Below the pieces are notes generated by a model. The model worked only from the letters and a program-made list of their open reading frames with translations, was not told the origin of the DNA and ran no database searches. Made by a program: the position numbers and the translations under genes. This document shows, one piece after another, positions 25,137 to 33,770 of a DNA stretch of 39,013 nucleotides (position 1 is its first letter; each line of letters opens with the position of its first letter). The DNA lies in the NCBI RefSeq assembly GCF_005217525.1, contig NZ_PNXQ01000016.1, positions 737,171 through 776,183 on the forward strand, written 5' to 3'. The stretch comes from Paenibacillus terrae (GTDB lineage Bacteria > Bacillota > Bacilli > Paenibacillales > Paenibacillaceae).

Positions 25137-26687
25137 TTACGGAGTGTACAAATAATCCTGGTTGATGACGCTGTTGTATGGCTGTACCGTCGCCGGGAAC
25201 ATCGCTTCAGCCGTGCGGATCGCTTTCAGCATCGCCTTGGCCTTGTTCACCGTTTCCTGATACTCGCTTTCCGGAACCGAGTCCCACACAATCCCTGCAC
25301 CCGCCTGAACATAAGCCCGGTTCTTTTTAAACACAATCGTACGAATCGTGATACAAGCATCCATATTGCCCGAGAAGCCCAGGTATCCGATGGCTCCTGC
25401 ATAAGGCCCACGCGCTTCCCGCTCCAGCTCGGCAATAATCTCCATCGCCCGCAGCTTCGGAGCCCCTGATACTGTACCAGCTGGCAAGCAGGACAGGAAA
25501 GCATCGAAGAAATCTTTATCCTCCCGTAGCTCACCCGATACATTGGATACAATGTGCATCACGTGGGAATAGCGTTCAATTTCCATAAACGTATCGCATT
25601 TGACCGTACCGAACTGAGATACACGTCCCAGATCATTTCTTCCCAAATCAACCAGCATCAGATGCTCGGCACGTTCTTTTTCATCCTTCAGCAGCTCTTC
25701 AGCGAGCGCTATATCTTCTGCTTCTGTCACTCCACGAGGCCTCGTTCCGGCAATAGGGCGGGTTTCCACCTGACCGTTTTCCACCTTGACGAGTGCCTCC
25801 GGCGAAGTGCCCACGATGATCTCGTCATCCATTTTCAAATAATACATATAAGGAGACGGGTTCATCGTGCGCAACACGCGGTATACCTGTAAAGGAGATG
25901 CATCTGTGTCAATGTGAAAGCGCTGGGACAGCACGACCTGAAAAATATCACCTGAGCGAATATATTCCTTCGCCTGCTCCACGTTTGAAATAAACTGCTC
26001 CTTCGTTACATTCGACTGAATCTCACCCAACTCCACATCGTCAGGAATAGAGGCTGCTCCCATCGTCTCTGGAGGTGTCTGCTTACGCAGGTACTGCGCT
26101 GTCGCCTCCAGCTTGCGCTCCACCTCGGCATAAGCAGCACGGATGTCCTCATCGTTGAAGCCTTCTCCTACATGAACATTGCCCACCAGCAAAATTTGCT
26201 GCTTCACATGATCAAAAACGATAACTTGATCGCAGAACATAAAACGAATATCATCCATATTCAAATCATCTACTGCATGCTCTGGCAGTTTTTCATAGTA
26301 CTGCAGCAGATCATATCCAAAAAATCCGATAGCCCCGCCTGTAAATGGAGGCATTTCTTTCAGCTTCGGGCTACGGTACTTTCGAAGCAACGCCTTGAGC
26401 GCTTCAAGCGGCTTGTCGTTTAATATTTGTCGCTTACCATGCTGCTCCAGGATCAAACGGCCTTTTTTGCCGGAAACCATTAGGAACGGGTCCGTTCCGA
26501 TGAATGAATGTCGCGCCCACTGCTCGCCTCCTTCTACACTCTCCAGCAGAAAGGCCCGGTCCCGCTCAGCGTACCGACGGAAAATCCGAATCGGCGTCTC
26601 CATATCGGCCAGCACTTTTTTGTACACAGGAATCAGGTTAAATTCATTCGCCATCGTTATCACTTGCTCCACATGCGGCGTTAACAT
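25137..26687 (-). CDS. trpE: Anthranilate synthase component I TrpE
   Basis: Converts chorismate to anthranilate with ammonia delivered by a partner amidotransferase. The chorismate-binding core includes GDIFQVVLSQRF, RPIAGTRPRG, LMLVDLGRNDLGRV and the GTVSGAPKLRAMEII motif. The preferred start is the ATG at 26687 (516 residues), with AAGGAAGTG close upstream. The frame extends to 26723 but that part overlaps the leader. The N-terminal domain (residues 1-200) would hold the tryptophan feedback site. Expression is predicted to be attenuated by TRAP through the leader at 26688-27001. Confidence 0.95.
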   Translation of the reverse strand: MLTPHVEQVITMANEFNLIPVYKKVLADMETPIRIFRRYAERDRAFLLESVEGGEQWARHSFIGTDPFLMVSGKKGRLILEQHGKRQILNDKPLEALKALLRKYRSPKLKEMPPFTGGAIGFFGYDLLQYYEKLPEHAVDDLNMDDIRFMFCDQVIVFDHVKQQILLVGNVHVGEGFNDEDIRAAYAEVERKLEATAQYLRKQTPPETMGAASIPDDVELGEIQSNVTKEQFISNVEQAKEYIRSGDIFQVVLSQRFHIDTDASPLQVYRVLRTMNPSPYMYYLKMDDEIIVGTSPEALVKVENGQVETRPIAGTRPRGVTEAEDIALAEELLKDEKERAEHLMLVDLGRNDLGRVSQFGTVKCDTFMEIERYSHVMHIVSNVSGELREDKDFFDAFLSCLPAGTVSGAPKLRAMEIIAELEREARGPYAGAIGYLGFSGNMDACITIRTIVFKKNRAYVQAGAGIVWDSVPESEYQETVNKAKAMLKAIRTAEAMFPATVQPYNSVINQDYLYTP

Positions 26688-26735
26688 GAGATCACTTCCT
26701 TTCCAAATTGGCGCAGAACCCAAAGGAGAGAATAT

Positions 26736-26763
26736 AAAAAGCCTCCACCGGAAGGTAGAGGCT
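26736..26763 (-). terminator. trp leader terminator (attenuator)
   Basis: On the minus strand AGCCTCTACC-TTCC-GGTGGAGGCT forms a ten-base-pair stem with one G-U pair (arms 26754-26763 and 26740-26749), followed by U5 and an AU-rich tail. It lies about 50 bases before the trpE start. The 5' arm can instead pair with AGAGGCT at 26867-26873 or, over six bases, with GTAGAG inside the TRAP site (26984-26989). Either could act as antiterminator. Confidence 0.88.
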
Positions 26764-26816
26764 GTCAGTTATTGAAATTATAAGAATGCTACCATATGCA
26801 AAATGACTACAACAAA

Positions 26817-26847
26817 TATACAAAGTATACACTCATCCCTTTGTATA
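26817..26847 (-). promoter_or_regulatory. Nine-base-pair stem-loop within the trp leader
   Basis: TATACAAAG (26847-26839 read on the minus strand) and CTTTGTATA (26825-26817) are perfect complements separated by a 13-base loop. It lies between the TRAP site and the terminator and could bring them closer or serve as a pause hairpin. Confidence 0.6.
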
Positions 26848-26948
26848 ACCTGGGTTACTTCAAATAAGCCTCTTCGCCTAGGAAGATTCTCCGTGGACAA
26901 AAGCTTACCCGCTACCGCCGGTCTCTGTAATCAATCATATGGAATTGG

Positions 26949-27001
26949 CTCAACTGCACTCTTCTCATCTCAGCTCTGGCTAACTCTACTCAACTCTGCT
27001 A
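26949..27001 (-). promoter_or_regulatory. TRAP-binding site: 11 NAG triplets in the trp leader
   Basis: On the minus strand eleven triplets lie between 27001 and 26949: eight GAG, two UAG (26999-27001, 26980-26982) and one CAG (26954-26956). Starts are spaced five bases apart, with one triplet displaced by one base. Two-base spacers and a count of eleven match the binding mode of the 11-subunit TRAP ring. TRAP itself (mtrB) is encoded at 37008-37238. The trpE position and downstream terminator support tryptophan-dependent attenuation. Confidence 0.9.
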
Positions 27002-27006
27002 CACAC

Positions 27007-27036
27007 ACTATATCTCATACGATGTTACTTTGGCAA
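27007..27036 (-). promoter_or_regulatory. Probable trp operon promoter
   Basis: On the minus strand TTGCCA (27036-27031), 18 bases, TATAGT (27012-27007); each hexamer differs from consensus at one base. It lies just after the aroH stop. The predicted start site (about 27000) coincides with the first UAG triplet of the TRAP site. Confidence 0.65.
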
Positions 27037-27059
27037 CCATCAACTTTAAAAACAGGCGA

Positions 27060-27434
27060 TTACTTCCCTTGGGATGCCAAATCCGGTCTCAGTGCCTGCG
27101 CTCCGTTCAAATATACATGTTTGATTTCTCGCTGTGTTTTAACCGTATTCACCTGTACCATCAAACGGATGCATTTCGGCAAGCTGCCCTCTACGGGAAT
27201 TTCTAACGAACACATAAGCGGAACCATATCCCAGCCGTCAAGCTGGCGGATCGCCTTTGCCGGGAAAGTAGCATTCAGATCATGGGTCACCGTAATCCAT
27301 ACGTTGCTAATATCCTCCGGCTGAATTCCATTGTAGGACACAATTTCCTCTAATAGCAGGCATGTGGCTTCCAAAATTTCGTTTTCTTCATTGTTCGCTA
27401 CGGTTGTCGCCCCACGAATTCCACGATTGTACAT
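27060..27434 (-). CDS. aroH: Chorismate mutase, AroH type
   Basis: Converts chorismate to prephenate for phenylalanine and tyrosine. This is the monofunctional trimeric AroH class, 124 residues. Active-site residues fall at the same numbers as in the B. subtilis enzyme: Arg7, Cys75, Glu78, Arg90 and Tyr108. AAGAGGAGG precedes the ATG at 27434. It begins two bases after the aroB stop codon, and the trp promoter follows immediately after its own stop. Some trp expression may therefore come by read-through from the aroF promoter. Confidence 0.96.
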   Translation of the reverse strand: MYNRGIRGATTVANNEENEILEATCLLLEEIVSYNGIQPEDISNVWITVTHDLNATFPAKAIRQLDGWDMVPLMCSLEIPVEGSLPKCIRLMVQVNTVKTQREIKHVYLNGAQALRPDLASQGK

Positions 27435-27436
27435 CG

Positions 27437-28531
27437 TTACGCCTCCTCTTTTAGCTGTTCAATTACTTGTCGGATGTAAGAGACGGAAATATCCTTCACT
27501 ACCTCCACACGCCCGATGCTGCGTGGGACGACAAAAGTAATACTGCCTTCCTTAAACTTTTTGTCATGCATCATCGCATCCAGCAGACGATCTGTTTCAA
27601 GATGAGCGGGAAGAGAAGTCGGTAAACGAAGCGAAGCCAGCATATCCCTCGTTTCTGTAACCAAAGAAGGATCTGCCCCCAGCTTCACACCCAGAAGTGC
27701 AGAGCCGACCATACCAATAGAAATCGCTTCCCCGTGTAAAAACTCTCCATACCCCGCAATCGCCTCTATCGCATGACCAATGGTGTGTCCGAGGTTTAGA
27801 ATAGCGCGTAAATCGTTTTCACGTTCATCGCGCGACACCACTTCGGCTTTCACAGAACAGCCCTTCTCCAGCCCATACTCCAGGGCTACCGCGTCCAAAG
27901 CCAGCAAATCAGCCGCATGATCGCGGCACCACTGGGCAAAATCAGCATCCCAGATCAAGCCATGCTTGATCATTTCAGCCAGCCCGGCAGATACCTCACG
28001 CGGAGGCAATGTAGACAACGTATCCACGTCATACAATACCAATTCCGGTTGATGGAAGGCCCCAATCATATTTTTTGCCAAAGGATGATTGATGCCGACC
28101 TTGCCTCCCACGCTACTGTCATGCGCAAGGATTGTAGTTGGAATCTGTACGAACTTGACGCCTCTCATAAAAGAAGCTGCTACAAATCCTGCCAAATCGC
28201 CCACTACACCACCACCAAGTGCGATAACGGCTGAATTGCGGTCCAAACCGCCCTCGATAGCTGCTGTAATCACCTGCTCATACACAGCAAGCGATTTGGA
28301 CTTTTCACCCGGCTTGACGACAAAGGATACCGTCTTGTAGCCCGATTCCTGAAGATTACTCTCCAGTGTCGCCAAGTAAAATGTCGCTGTATGTTCGTCA
28401 GAAACAATCAACAATGGACTTTTTTGCGCAATTTCTCGTTCCTTCAAAAGCTCTCCAGCCCGATGTAACAGTCCACGTCCGATATGAATGGGATAGGATC
28501 GCTCCCCAAGCTGTACCGTCAGCGTACTCAT
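27437..28531 (-). CDS. aroB: 3-dehydroquinate synthase AroB
   Basis: NAD- and metal-dependent cyclisation of DAHP to 3-dehydroquinate, the second shikimate step. Motifs: ALGGGVVGDLAGFVAASFMR, HDSSVGGKVGIN, the metal ligands in EMIKHGLI and LNLGHTIGHAIE, and the final HDKKFKEG segment. The ATG at 28531 lies one base after the aroF stop codon; a frame opening at 28627 lies within aroF and is not supported. 364 residues is normal. Translation is probably coupled to aroF. Confidence 0.96.
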   Translation of the reverse strand: MSTLTVQLGERSYPIHIGRGLLHRAGELLKEREIAQKSPLLIVSDEHTATFYLATLESNLQESGYKTVSFVVKPGEKSKSLAVYEQVITAAIEGGLDRNSAVIALGGGVVGDLAGFVAASFMRGVKFVQIPTTILAHDSSVGGKVGINHPLAKNMIGAFHQPELVLYDVDTLSTLPPREVSAGLAEMIKHGLIWDADFAQWCRDHAADLLALDAVALEYGLEKGCSVKAEVVSRDERENDLRAILNLGHTIGHAIEAIAGYGEFLHGEAISIGMVGSALLGVKLGADPSLVTETRDMLASLRLPTSLPAHLETDRLLDAMMHDKKFKEGSITFVVPRSIGRVEVVKDISVSYIRQVIEQLKEEA

Positions 28532-28532
28532 C

Positions 28533-29702
28533 TTAGTACCGTCCCAGTTGTTCTTCATAGGATGCAATATTCGCACGGATTTCTTCAATCGAATCCCCGC
28601 CGAATTTTTCAAGCAAAGCCTTGGCAATCTCCCAGGCTACAACATGCTCCATAACCACACTTGCTGCTGGTACGGCACATGCATCCGAACGCTCAACCTG
28701 AGCGGTGAACGCTTCCTTCGTATCAATATCCACGCTTTGTAACGGCTTGTACAGCGTCGGGATCGGCTTCATCACGCCACGAACCACGACAGGCATTCCG
28801 TTTGTCATACCGCCCTCGAAACCGCCCAAACGATTGGAACGGCGGTGATATCCACGTTCATCATCATGCAAAATCTCATCATGTACCTGCGAACCACGCA
28901 GTTCTCCTGCTTCAAAGCCAATACCGATTTCCACACCTTTAAACGCATTAATGGACATGACTCCTTGAGCAATGCGTGCATCCAGCTTGCGATCATACTG
29001 TACATGGCTGCCTAGACCGATTGGAACACCTTCCACGATACATTCCACTACGCCGCCAACCGAATCGCCTTCTTGCTTGATAAGGTCAATGTAGGCTTCC
29101 ATTTTCTTTTCCGTCTCCGGATCGGTTACTCTCACCGAAGAGGCTTCTGTCACGGCGATCAGCTCGTCAATCGGCAACTCGCGGTAAGGTGCCTCGATTT
29201 CTCCAATGCGGATAACCTGCCCAGCCACCTTGATTCCGAACTCTGCCAGCAATTGACGGGCCAAACCGCCGCATGCAACACGAATCGCCGTTTCACGGGC
29301 ACTAGAACGTTCCAGCACGTTGCGCAGATCCTTCAGATTGTATTTCAGTCCGCCGTTCAGATCTGCATGACCCGGACGCGGACGGTGAACCCGGCGCTTT
29401 TCCTCGTCGCTGCCTTCAATGGGCTCAATATTCATAATGTTCTGCCAATGCTTCCAATCGTTGTTTTCCACAATCAGGGCAATCGGCGCACCTGTGGTAT
29501 ACCCGTGACGAACGCCTCCGGCAATGTTGGCCGTATCCTTTTCAATCTGCATACGTCGACCCCGTCCATACCCCTTCTGACGACGGTGTAGCTGAAAATT
29601 CAATTCTTCAAAATCCAATTTTAAATTACTCGGCATGCCCTCTACAATCGCAGTAAGCTGGGGACCATGCGTTTCCCCCGCGGTTAAGTAACGTAAACTC
29701 AT
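28533..29702 (-). CDS. aroF: Chorismate synthase (AroF in Bacillus, AroC elsewhere)
   Basis: FMN-dependent elimination of phosphate from EPSP to give chorismate, the branch point for all aromatic products made by this cluster. Typical signatures: [16 protein letters not shown] at the start, [18 protein letters not shown] at about 39-56, and [20 protein letters not shown] near residues 133-152. The [20 protein letters not shown] segment is near 290. 389 residues. AGGGGG precedes the ATG. First gene of aroF-aroB-aroH, directly behind a strong promoter. Confidence 0.97.
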   Translation of the reverse strand: MSLRYLTAGETHGPQLTAIVEGMPSNLKLDFEELNFQLHRRQKGYGRGRRMQIEKDTANIAGGVRHGYTTGAPIALIVENNDWKHWQNIMNIEPIEGSDEEKRRVHRPRPGHADLNGGLKYNLKDLRNVLERSSARETAIRVACGGLARQLLAEFGIKVAGQVIRIGEIEAPYRELPIDELIAVTEASSVRVTDPETEKKMEAYIDLIKQEGDSVGGVVECIVEGVPIGLGSHVQYDRKLDARIAQGVMSINAFKGVEIGIGFEAGELRGSQVHDEILHDDERGYHRRSNRLGGFEGGMTNGMPVVVRGVMKPIPTLYKPLQSVDIDTKEAFTAQVERSDACAVPAASVVMEHVVAWEIAKALLEKFGGDSIEEIRANIASYEEQLGRY

Positions 29703-29761
29703 GACGCGTTCCCCCTTTAAACTGTTAAACTGTGCATCGCTAAAATCTCTAACTGTGCTTC

Positions 29762-29790
29762 ATTATAGTATACGCACCTTTCTTTGACAA
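29762..29790 (-). promoter_or_regulatory. Promoter of aroF-aroB-aroH
   Basis: On the minus strand TTGTCA (29790-29785), 17 bases, TATAAT (29767-29762): near-perfect sigma-A promoter. The predicted transcript starts near 29755, about 50 bases before aroF. The short leader contains GCACAGTT twice, significance unknown. Confidence 0.85.
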
Positions 29791-29815
29791 GAAAAGCCAC
29801 GGTGTTCAGATAAAG

Positions 29816-29855
29816 AAAAACACGTCCTTTGGTCAAAGCCAAGGGACGTGTTTTT
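29816..29855. terminator. Bidirectional intrinsic terminator between cheR and aroF
   Basis: Arms CACGTCC and GGACGTG (29821-29827 and 29844-29850), extended by TTGG/CCAA, are flanked by five A on the left and five T on the right, so either strand ends in a U-run. For minus-strand transcription it ends ndk-cheR and insulates aroF. Confidence 0.92.
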
Positions 29856-29928
29856 CTGATAAGCCAACAGCCAACGTACTCGTTGTTAGGCACAACTGGC
29901 TACAAAACAATGGACTATATGTCCAGGC

Positions 29929-30729
29929 TTATGCTTTTTTACGATAAAAAAAGGTTTCCGTTGATTCCAGACCATATTGGTTTGGAGAAAAAATTTGCTC
30001 TGTACTGCCAACAAACAGCACACCGCCAGCACGAAGGCTGGCTGCAAACTTCTGGTACAGCTTATGCTTGGCCTCTTCCGTAAAATAAATCATGACATTA
30101 CGGCAAATAATGAGATCATAGCCGTCCTCAAACCGATCCAGAAGCAAATTTTGCTTTTGAAATTTCACAGCCTGCTTCAAACGGTCATCAATTCGATACA
30201 TCGCACCATCCGGCTTGAAATACTTACTGGCTACCTGTTCAGGCACATCCTTGAGCGAGCGCTCCAAATATCTGCCTTCCTTGGCTTTAGCCAGTGCGCC
30301 GTCATCAATGTCAGAAGCTGTAATGGAGCAATTACCCAAAATCCCCTTGCCATCCAGCACCATAGCCAAGCTGTACGGCTCCTCGCCAGTCGAGCAAGCC
30401 GCACTCCACAGCTTGAGCTTCTGCTTACCTGTAAGTAGCTGTGGCAAAATCGTATCCCGCAACACTTCCCACCGATTGGGATTACGCCAAAACTCTGAAA
30501 CATTGATCGTCATCCGATCCAGAAATTCATAGAACAAAGGCTTTTCTTTCATCATGGCATCATAAAAAGAAACAAAACTGGGAAACCCGTTTTTGTTGCG
30601 AAGCGTCGTTAACCGCCTTTTCATCTGTGCTTCCTTGTATTGTGCAAGATCAATACCTGTGCTGTCCTTGATTTTGCGGATAAACGCTGTGTAATCGGGG
30701 TCCGTCTGACCCAGTTCCATATCCGTCAT
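29929..30729 (-). CDS. cheR: Chemotaxis protein methyltransferase CheR
   Basis: S-adenosylmethionine-dependent methylation of glutamates on chemoreceptors. The N-terminal domain has AQYKEAQMKRRLTTLRNKNG; the Rossmann domain shows LKLWSAACSTGEEPYSLAM (SAM motif I), TASDIDDGALAKAKEG and DLIICRNVMIYFTEEAK. The preferred start is the ATG at 30729 (266 residues) with AAGGATGG just upstream; ATGs at 30747 and 30720 are also in frame. It sits between ndk and aroF, exactly as in B. subtilis. Confidence 0.94.
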   Translation of the reverse strand: MTDMELGQTDPDYTAFIRKIKDSTGIDLAQYKEAQMKRRLTTLRNKNGFPSFVSFYDAMMKEKPLFYEFLDRMTINVSEFWRNPNRWEVLRDTILPQLLTGKQKLKLWSAACSTGEEPYSLAMVLDGKGILGNCSITASDIDDGALAKAKEGRYLERSLKDVPEQVASKYFKPDGAMYRIDDRLKQAVKFQKQNLLLDRFEDGYDLIICRNVMIYFTEEAKHKLYQKFAASLRAGGVLFVGSTEQIFSPNQYGLESTETFFYRKKA

Positions 30730-30759
30730 GCTACCATCCTTCTTCATTCGAAATTAAAC

Positions 30760-31203
30760 TTACACCCAGGTCGCCACACTTTTTTCATACCGAACGCTTT
30801 CCTCCGGCGTGAAAAAATTCGCAATCTCGCGCTCCGCGCTCTCCGGTGAATCTGAACCGTGAATGAGGTTAAACGGTGTATGTGCAGCAAAGTCCCCCCG
30901 AATCGTGCCAGGAAGAGCCTCTGTCACTTGTGTTTTACCAATTAGCAGGCGGGACAGGGTAACGATGTTATCCCCTTCCCACACCATGGCGAATACAGGT
31001 CCAGAAGTGATAAAGCCTACAAGCTCTTCAAAAAAGGGCTTGCCCACATGCTCCGCATAATGCCGTTCCGCCTGTTCTCTAGATACCTGTACAAGCTTAC
31101 CAGCCGTCATTTTGAAGCCCTTGTCTTCCAGACGACTAATAATACGTCCAATTAGTCCACGTTGTACTCCATCCGGTTTAACCATCAAAAACGTACGATC
31201 CAT
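30760..31203 (-). CDS. ndk: Nucleoside diphosphate kinase
   Basis: Transfers the gamma-phosphate of ATP to nucleoside diphosphates through a phosphohistidine. The active-site His115 lies in [12 protein letters not shown], and the [13 protein letters not shown] start is diagnostic. 147 residues is normal. GGGAGTGAG precedes the ATG. cheR follows after about 30 bases, so they are probably one transcript. A perfect inverted repeat (31235-31253) lies just upstream. Confidence 0.97.
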   Translation of the reverse strand: MDRTFLMVKPDGVQRGLIGRIISRLEDKGFKMTAGKLVQVSREQAERHYAEHVGKPFFEELVGFITSGPVFAMVWEGDNIVTLSRLLIGKTQVTEALPGTIRGDFAAHTPFNLIHGSDSPESAEREIANFFTPEESVRYEKSVATWV

Positions 31204-31234
31204 CGGCTCACTCCCAATCCAATCTAATGTATTT

Positions 31235-31253
31235 ATACAGTACTAAACTGTAT
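31235..31253. promoter_or_regulatory. Palindrome upstream of ndk
   Basis: ATACAGT-N5-ACTGTAT, a perfect seven-base inverted repeat, overlaps a -10-like TACAAT on the minus strand (at about 31255-31250). It could be an operator near the ndk start site; no known regulator motif is recognised. Confidence 0.3.
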
Positions 31254-31313
31254 TGTAACAGAAAGCTTGGAAACGGTTAAAGTATTTTGTCACAACAAAC
31301 CCAAAACACAACT

Positions 31314-32288
31314 TTAGTAGGAGCGACGGGTCACAAAATGAGCAATATCGAGCAGCGTCTTTTTCGTTTTGACATCTGGCAGTAAGTCCAGCGCGTGTAG
31401 CGCTTTTTTAATATATCGGTCGGCGAGAATTTCCGCTTTAGCGATTCCTTCACTTTTTTTAATCATATCCACCGCTTTGCGAGCATCTCCCTGCCCGTCC
31501 CCAGCCTGAATACGACCGATTTCAGCCAATAGATCGTCACGCAGCTCAGGCTGTCCAAGCGCATAAATAACCGGAAGCGTAATATTCCCCTGCCTCATAT
31601 CACTGCCCGGCGGCTTGCCAATCTTTTTTTCCGTGCCACACAGATCGAGCAAATCATCCTGAATTTGAAAAGCCATACCCACATTGTAGCCGTAGGAATA
31701 CAAGAGAGAATTTACTCTTTCCCCCGCATCCGCAGCCATAGCTCCCAATTGGCAGCTGACCGCAATCAACAATGCCGTTTTACGTCGTATGCGAAGCAAA
31801 TAATTACGCACACTCTGATCCACATTAAAAAAGTCTCGGATTTGTTCCATTTCACCGATGGACATTTGCACCAGCGCCTTGGACAGCACCCGATGAATGT
31901 CCGGATTCGGCAGTCCTGCGACTATCGAAAGTGCACGCGCATATATGTAATCTCCGGTGTACATGGCCACCCGATTGTCCCATTTGGACTTCACGGTTGG
32001 CTGACCGCGCCTCATCTCCGCATCGTCAATCACATCATCATGAACGAGGGAAGCAGAATGAATCAGTTCCAGCGGTACCGCTATGCGTTTGAGCTTGTCC
32101 AGATCGTATTCCCCAAATTTGCCTCCCAGCAGTACAAATACCGGCCGCAAACGCTTGCCTCCCGCTTTGAGCAGATGAAGCGACGTATCATTAATCAACG
32201 GCTCCGTGCTGTCTATGCTTCGGTACAGCTCTTCTTCTATAAAGTTCATATCCTTTTTCAACAAACCGAACAAATCCAATCGTTTCAT
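31314..32288 (-). CDS. hepT: Heptaprenyl diphosphate synthase component 2 (HepT)
   Basis: Catalytic subunit of the two-component trans-prenyl synthase that makes the menaquinone side chain. Both aspartate-rich motifs are present: DDVIDD at residues 84-89 in LVHDDVIDDAEMRRG, and QIQDDLLDL near residue 212; GGKRLRPV is at 43-50. 324 residues. Its ATG overlaps the mqnA stop (32285-32288). Its partner HepS is encoded at the head of the same operon, with the quinone genes in between. Confidence 0.95.
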   Translation of the reverse strand: MKRLDLFGLLKKDMNFIEEELYRSIDSTEPLINDTSLHLLKAGGKRLRPVFVLLGGKFGEYDLDKLKRIAVPLELIHSASLVHDDVIDDAEMRRGQPTVKSKWDNRVAMYTGDYIYARALSIVAGLPNPDIHRVLSKALVQMSIGEMEQIRDFFNVDQSVRNYLLRIRRKTALLIAVSCQLGAMAADAGERVNSLLYSYGYNVGMAFQIQDDLLDLCGTEKKIGKPPGSDMRQGNITLPVIYALGQPELRDDLLAEIGRIQAGDGQGDARKAVDMIKKSEGIAKAEILADRYIKKALHALDLLPDVKTKKTLLDIAHFVTRRSY

Positions 32289-33151
32289 TCTTTCACCCGT
32301 GTCAGCGTATTGTCACTCCAGAGAAGCGGCTTCACTCGTCGGTCAAGCAGCCCCAGTTCATGCGCATACTGAAAATATAGCTCTAAACCCTTTTGTTCCT
32401 TCTCTCCAAAATCATAACACAGATTAGTAAAGTAGCGCTCCCAATAATCCCGCAGGCCTCCAATTTCCTTGCAGGCTTCAGAAATAACAGACGTCAGATC
32501 AGACAGGCTGCACTGCTTGCTTGCACGAAATGCATTCGCTACTTCAGTTACCGCATCAGGATTCTGTGCAGCAAAAGCACGGCGTACTGCCCATACGGCA
32601 AAAGTCATACTGTAACCCGTCCAGCGTTTCCACTCTTCTCCGAGGTCCGTAACGTACAGACCATCACGCAGCCAGGATGCCTTGATCGCATGATCTCCAA
32701 TCAACAGCCCCGCATCCGCCTGCTCTAGCATCAGGTCCAAATCCGGCTCGCAGTCGAAATAGGAAGGTTGTCCTTCCCACGCCTTCTGCATCAAAATTTT
32801 CAACAAATTCACGGATGTTGCAGACGTATTCGTCAACGCAATCGTTCCGTTTTTAATTTCATCCAACGGCTTGCGTGAGAACAGCAAAATGGATTGCACT
32901 GGACCGTCTGCGCTGACAGACAGATCCGGCAACAGCAGCATATCCTCGGCACCGGATGCATAAGCAAAGGAGGACATCGCGCTGATGTCCAAATCTCCTT
33001 TCAGCATGCTTCGGTTCAATTCAGCCGGGACTCTAGAAACCAGCTCCGCCGGATGGAGAAGCTGTGAAGGATTAAAATAATGAAAAATGGGCCAAGCATT
33101 TGTATATTTAATTTTTCCGATTGTGATTGTCTTGGTGTCCGGTGTCGGCAT
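32285..33151 (-). CDS. mqnA: Chorismate dehydratase MqnA (futalosine menaquinone pathway)
   Basis: Dehydrates chorismate to 3-enolpyruvylbenzoate, the first step of the futalosine route. It is a periplasmic-binding-protein-like fold used as an enzyme: IGKIKYTNAWPIFHYF at the start, RVPAELNRSMLKGDLDISAM, LTNTSATSVNLLKILM and DAGLLIGDHAIKA match the family. The preferred start is the ATG at 33151 (288 residues) with GGGGGGA close upstream. This places the start inside the 3' end of ubiX, a 44-base overlap. Chorismate is also the product of aroF in the nearby cluster. No other mqn nucleosidase or radical-SAM gene is in the window. Confidence 0.88.
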   Translation of the reverse strand: MPTPDTKTITIGKIKYTNAWPIFHYFNPSQLLHPAELVSRVPAELNRSMLKGDLDISAMSSFAYASGAEDMLLLPDLSVSADGPVQSILLFSRKPLDEIKNGTIALTNTSATSVNLLKILMQKAWEGQPSYFDCEPDLDLMLEQADAGLLIGDHAIKASWLRDGLYVTDLGEEWKRWTGYSMTFAVWAVRRAFAAQNPDAVTEVANAFRASKQCSLSDLTSVISEACKEIGGLRDYWERYFTNLCYDFGEKEQKGLELYFQYAHELGLLDRRVKPLLWSDNTLTRVKE

Positions 33152-33770
33152 CGGAGTCCCCCCATCTCGTAAACAGTTGATGTTCAATACGCAAGCTGTC
33201 CAATACTTTGCCTACGAGGAACAACACCATATCATCCAGCGTCTTCGGATGAAAGTAAAAAGCCGGCATAGCAGGAATCATTTTGACCCCAAGCCTTGCA
33301 AGCTTAAGCATATTTTCCAAATGAATGGCATGCAGCGGCGTCTCACGAGGCACCAGAATGAGCGGTCGGCCTTCCTTCATCATCACGTCTGCTGCACGCG
33401 CCATGAGATTATCGGACGAGCCGTGCGCCACTGCGGACAACGTACCCATTGAGCAAGGCATGATAACCATCGCATCCACCAGATAGGAGCCGCTCGCAAT
33501 TGAGGCGCCAATATCCGTGAATGGATGGTATACAAGAGAACCGGGACGGCTTCCGAATTTGTCATTCAGCGCCCCCTCCCGGTCAGTCACGTTCCAGCCT
33601 AATTCCTCTTTCAGTACCCGCCAGCCGGCGTTGGAAACAATCAGGTGAACTGTATATTGCAAATCAAGCAGTGTCTCTATCAGTCGTACCCCATAAATGC
33701 TTCCGCTCGCGCCTGTAATGCCAATAACGATTCGTTTGCCTTGATGGTTGCTCACCTGATTATGATTCAT
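33108..33770 (-). CDS. ubiX: UbiX-family flavin prenyltransferase
   Basis: Prenylates FMN to make the cofactor of UbiD-type decarboxylases. The flavin-binding GITGASGSIYGVRL is near residues 18-31. MVIMPCSMGTLSAVAHGSSDNLMARAADV and the PLILVPRETPLHAIHLENML segment match the family. 220 residues; the last 15 are polar and overlap mqnA. In the futalosine route a UbiD-like decarboxylation is needed, so this gene plausibly supplies that enzyme's cofactor. Its ATG overlaps the mqnP stop. Confidence 0.88.
   Translation of the reverse strand: MNHNQVSNHQGKRIVIGITGASGSIYGVRLIETLLDLQYTVHLIVSNAGWRVLKEELGWNVTDREGALNDKFGSRPGSLVYHPFTDIGASIASGSYLVDAMVIMPCSMGTLSAVAHGSSDNLMARAADVMMKEGRPLILVPRETPLHAIHLENMLKLARLGVKMIPAMPAFYFHPKTLDDMVLFLVGKVLDSLRIEHQLFTRWGDSDADTGHQDNHNRKN

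Noticed and set aside
26900..26925. T-box-like GGCGGTAGCGGGT followed by AAGCTTTTGTCC in the trp leader
   Set aside because: It resembles the end of a T-box (GGTGGTACCGCGG), but the essential UGGN bulge is changed to CGGT, no stem I or specifier region fits, and the TRAP site occupies the leader's 5' part.
31665..32372. 235-codon plus-strand frame opposite hepT and mqnA
   Set aside because: It lies entirely over two firmly identified genes; composition is that of an antisense shadow.
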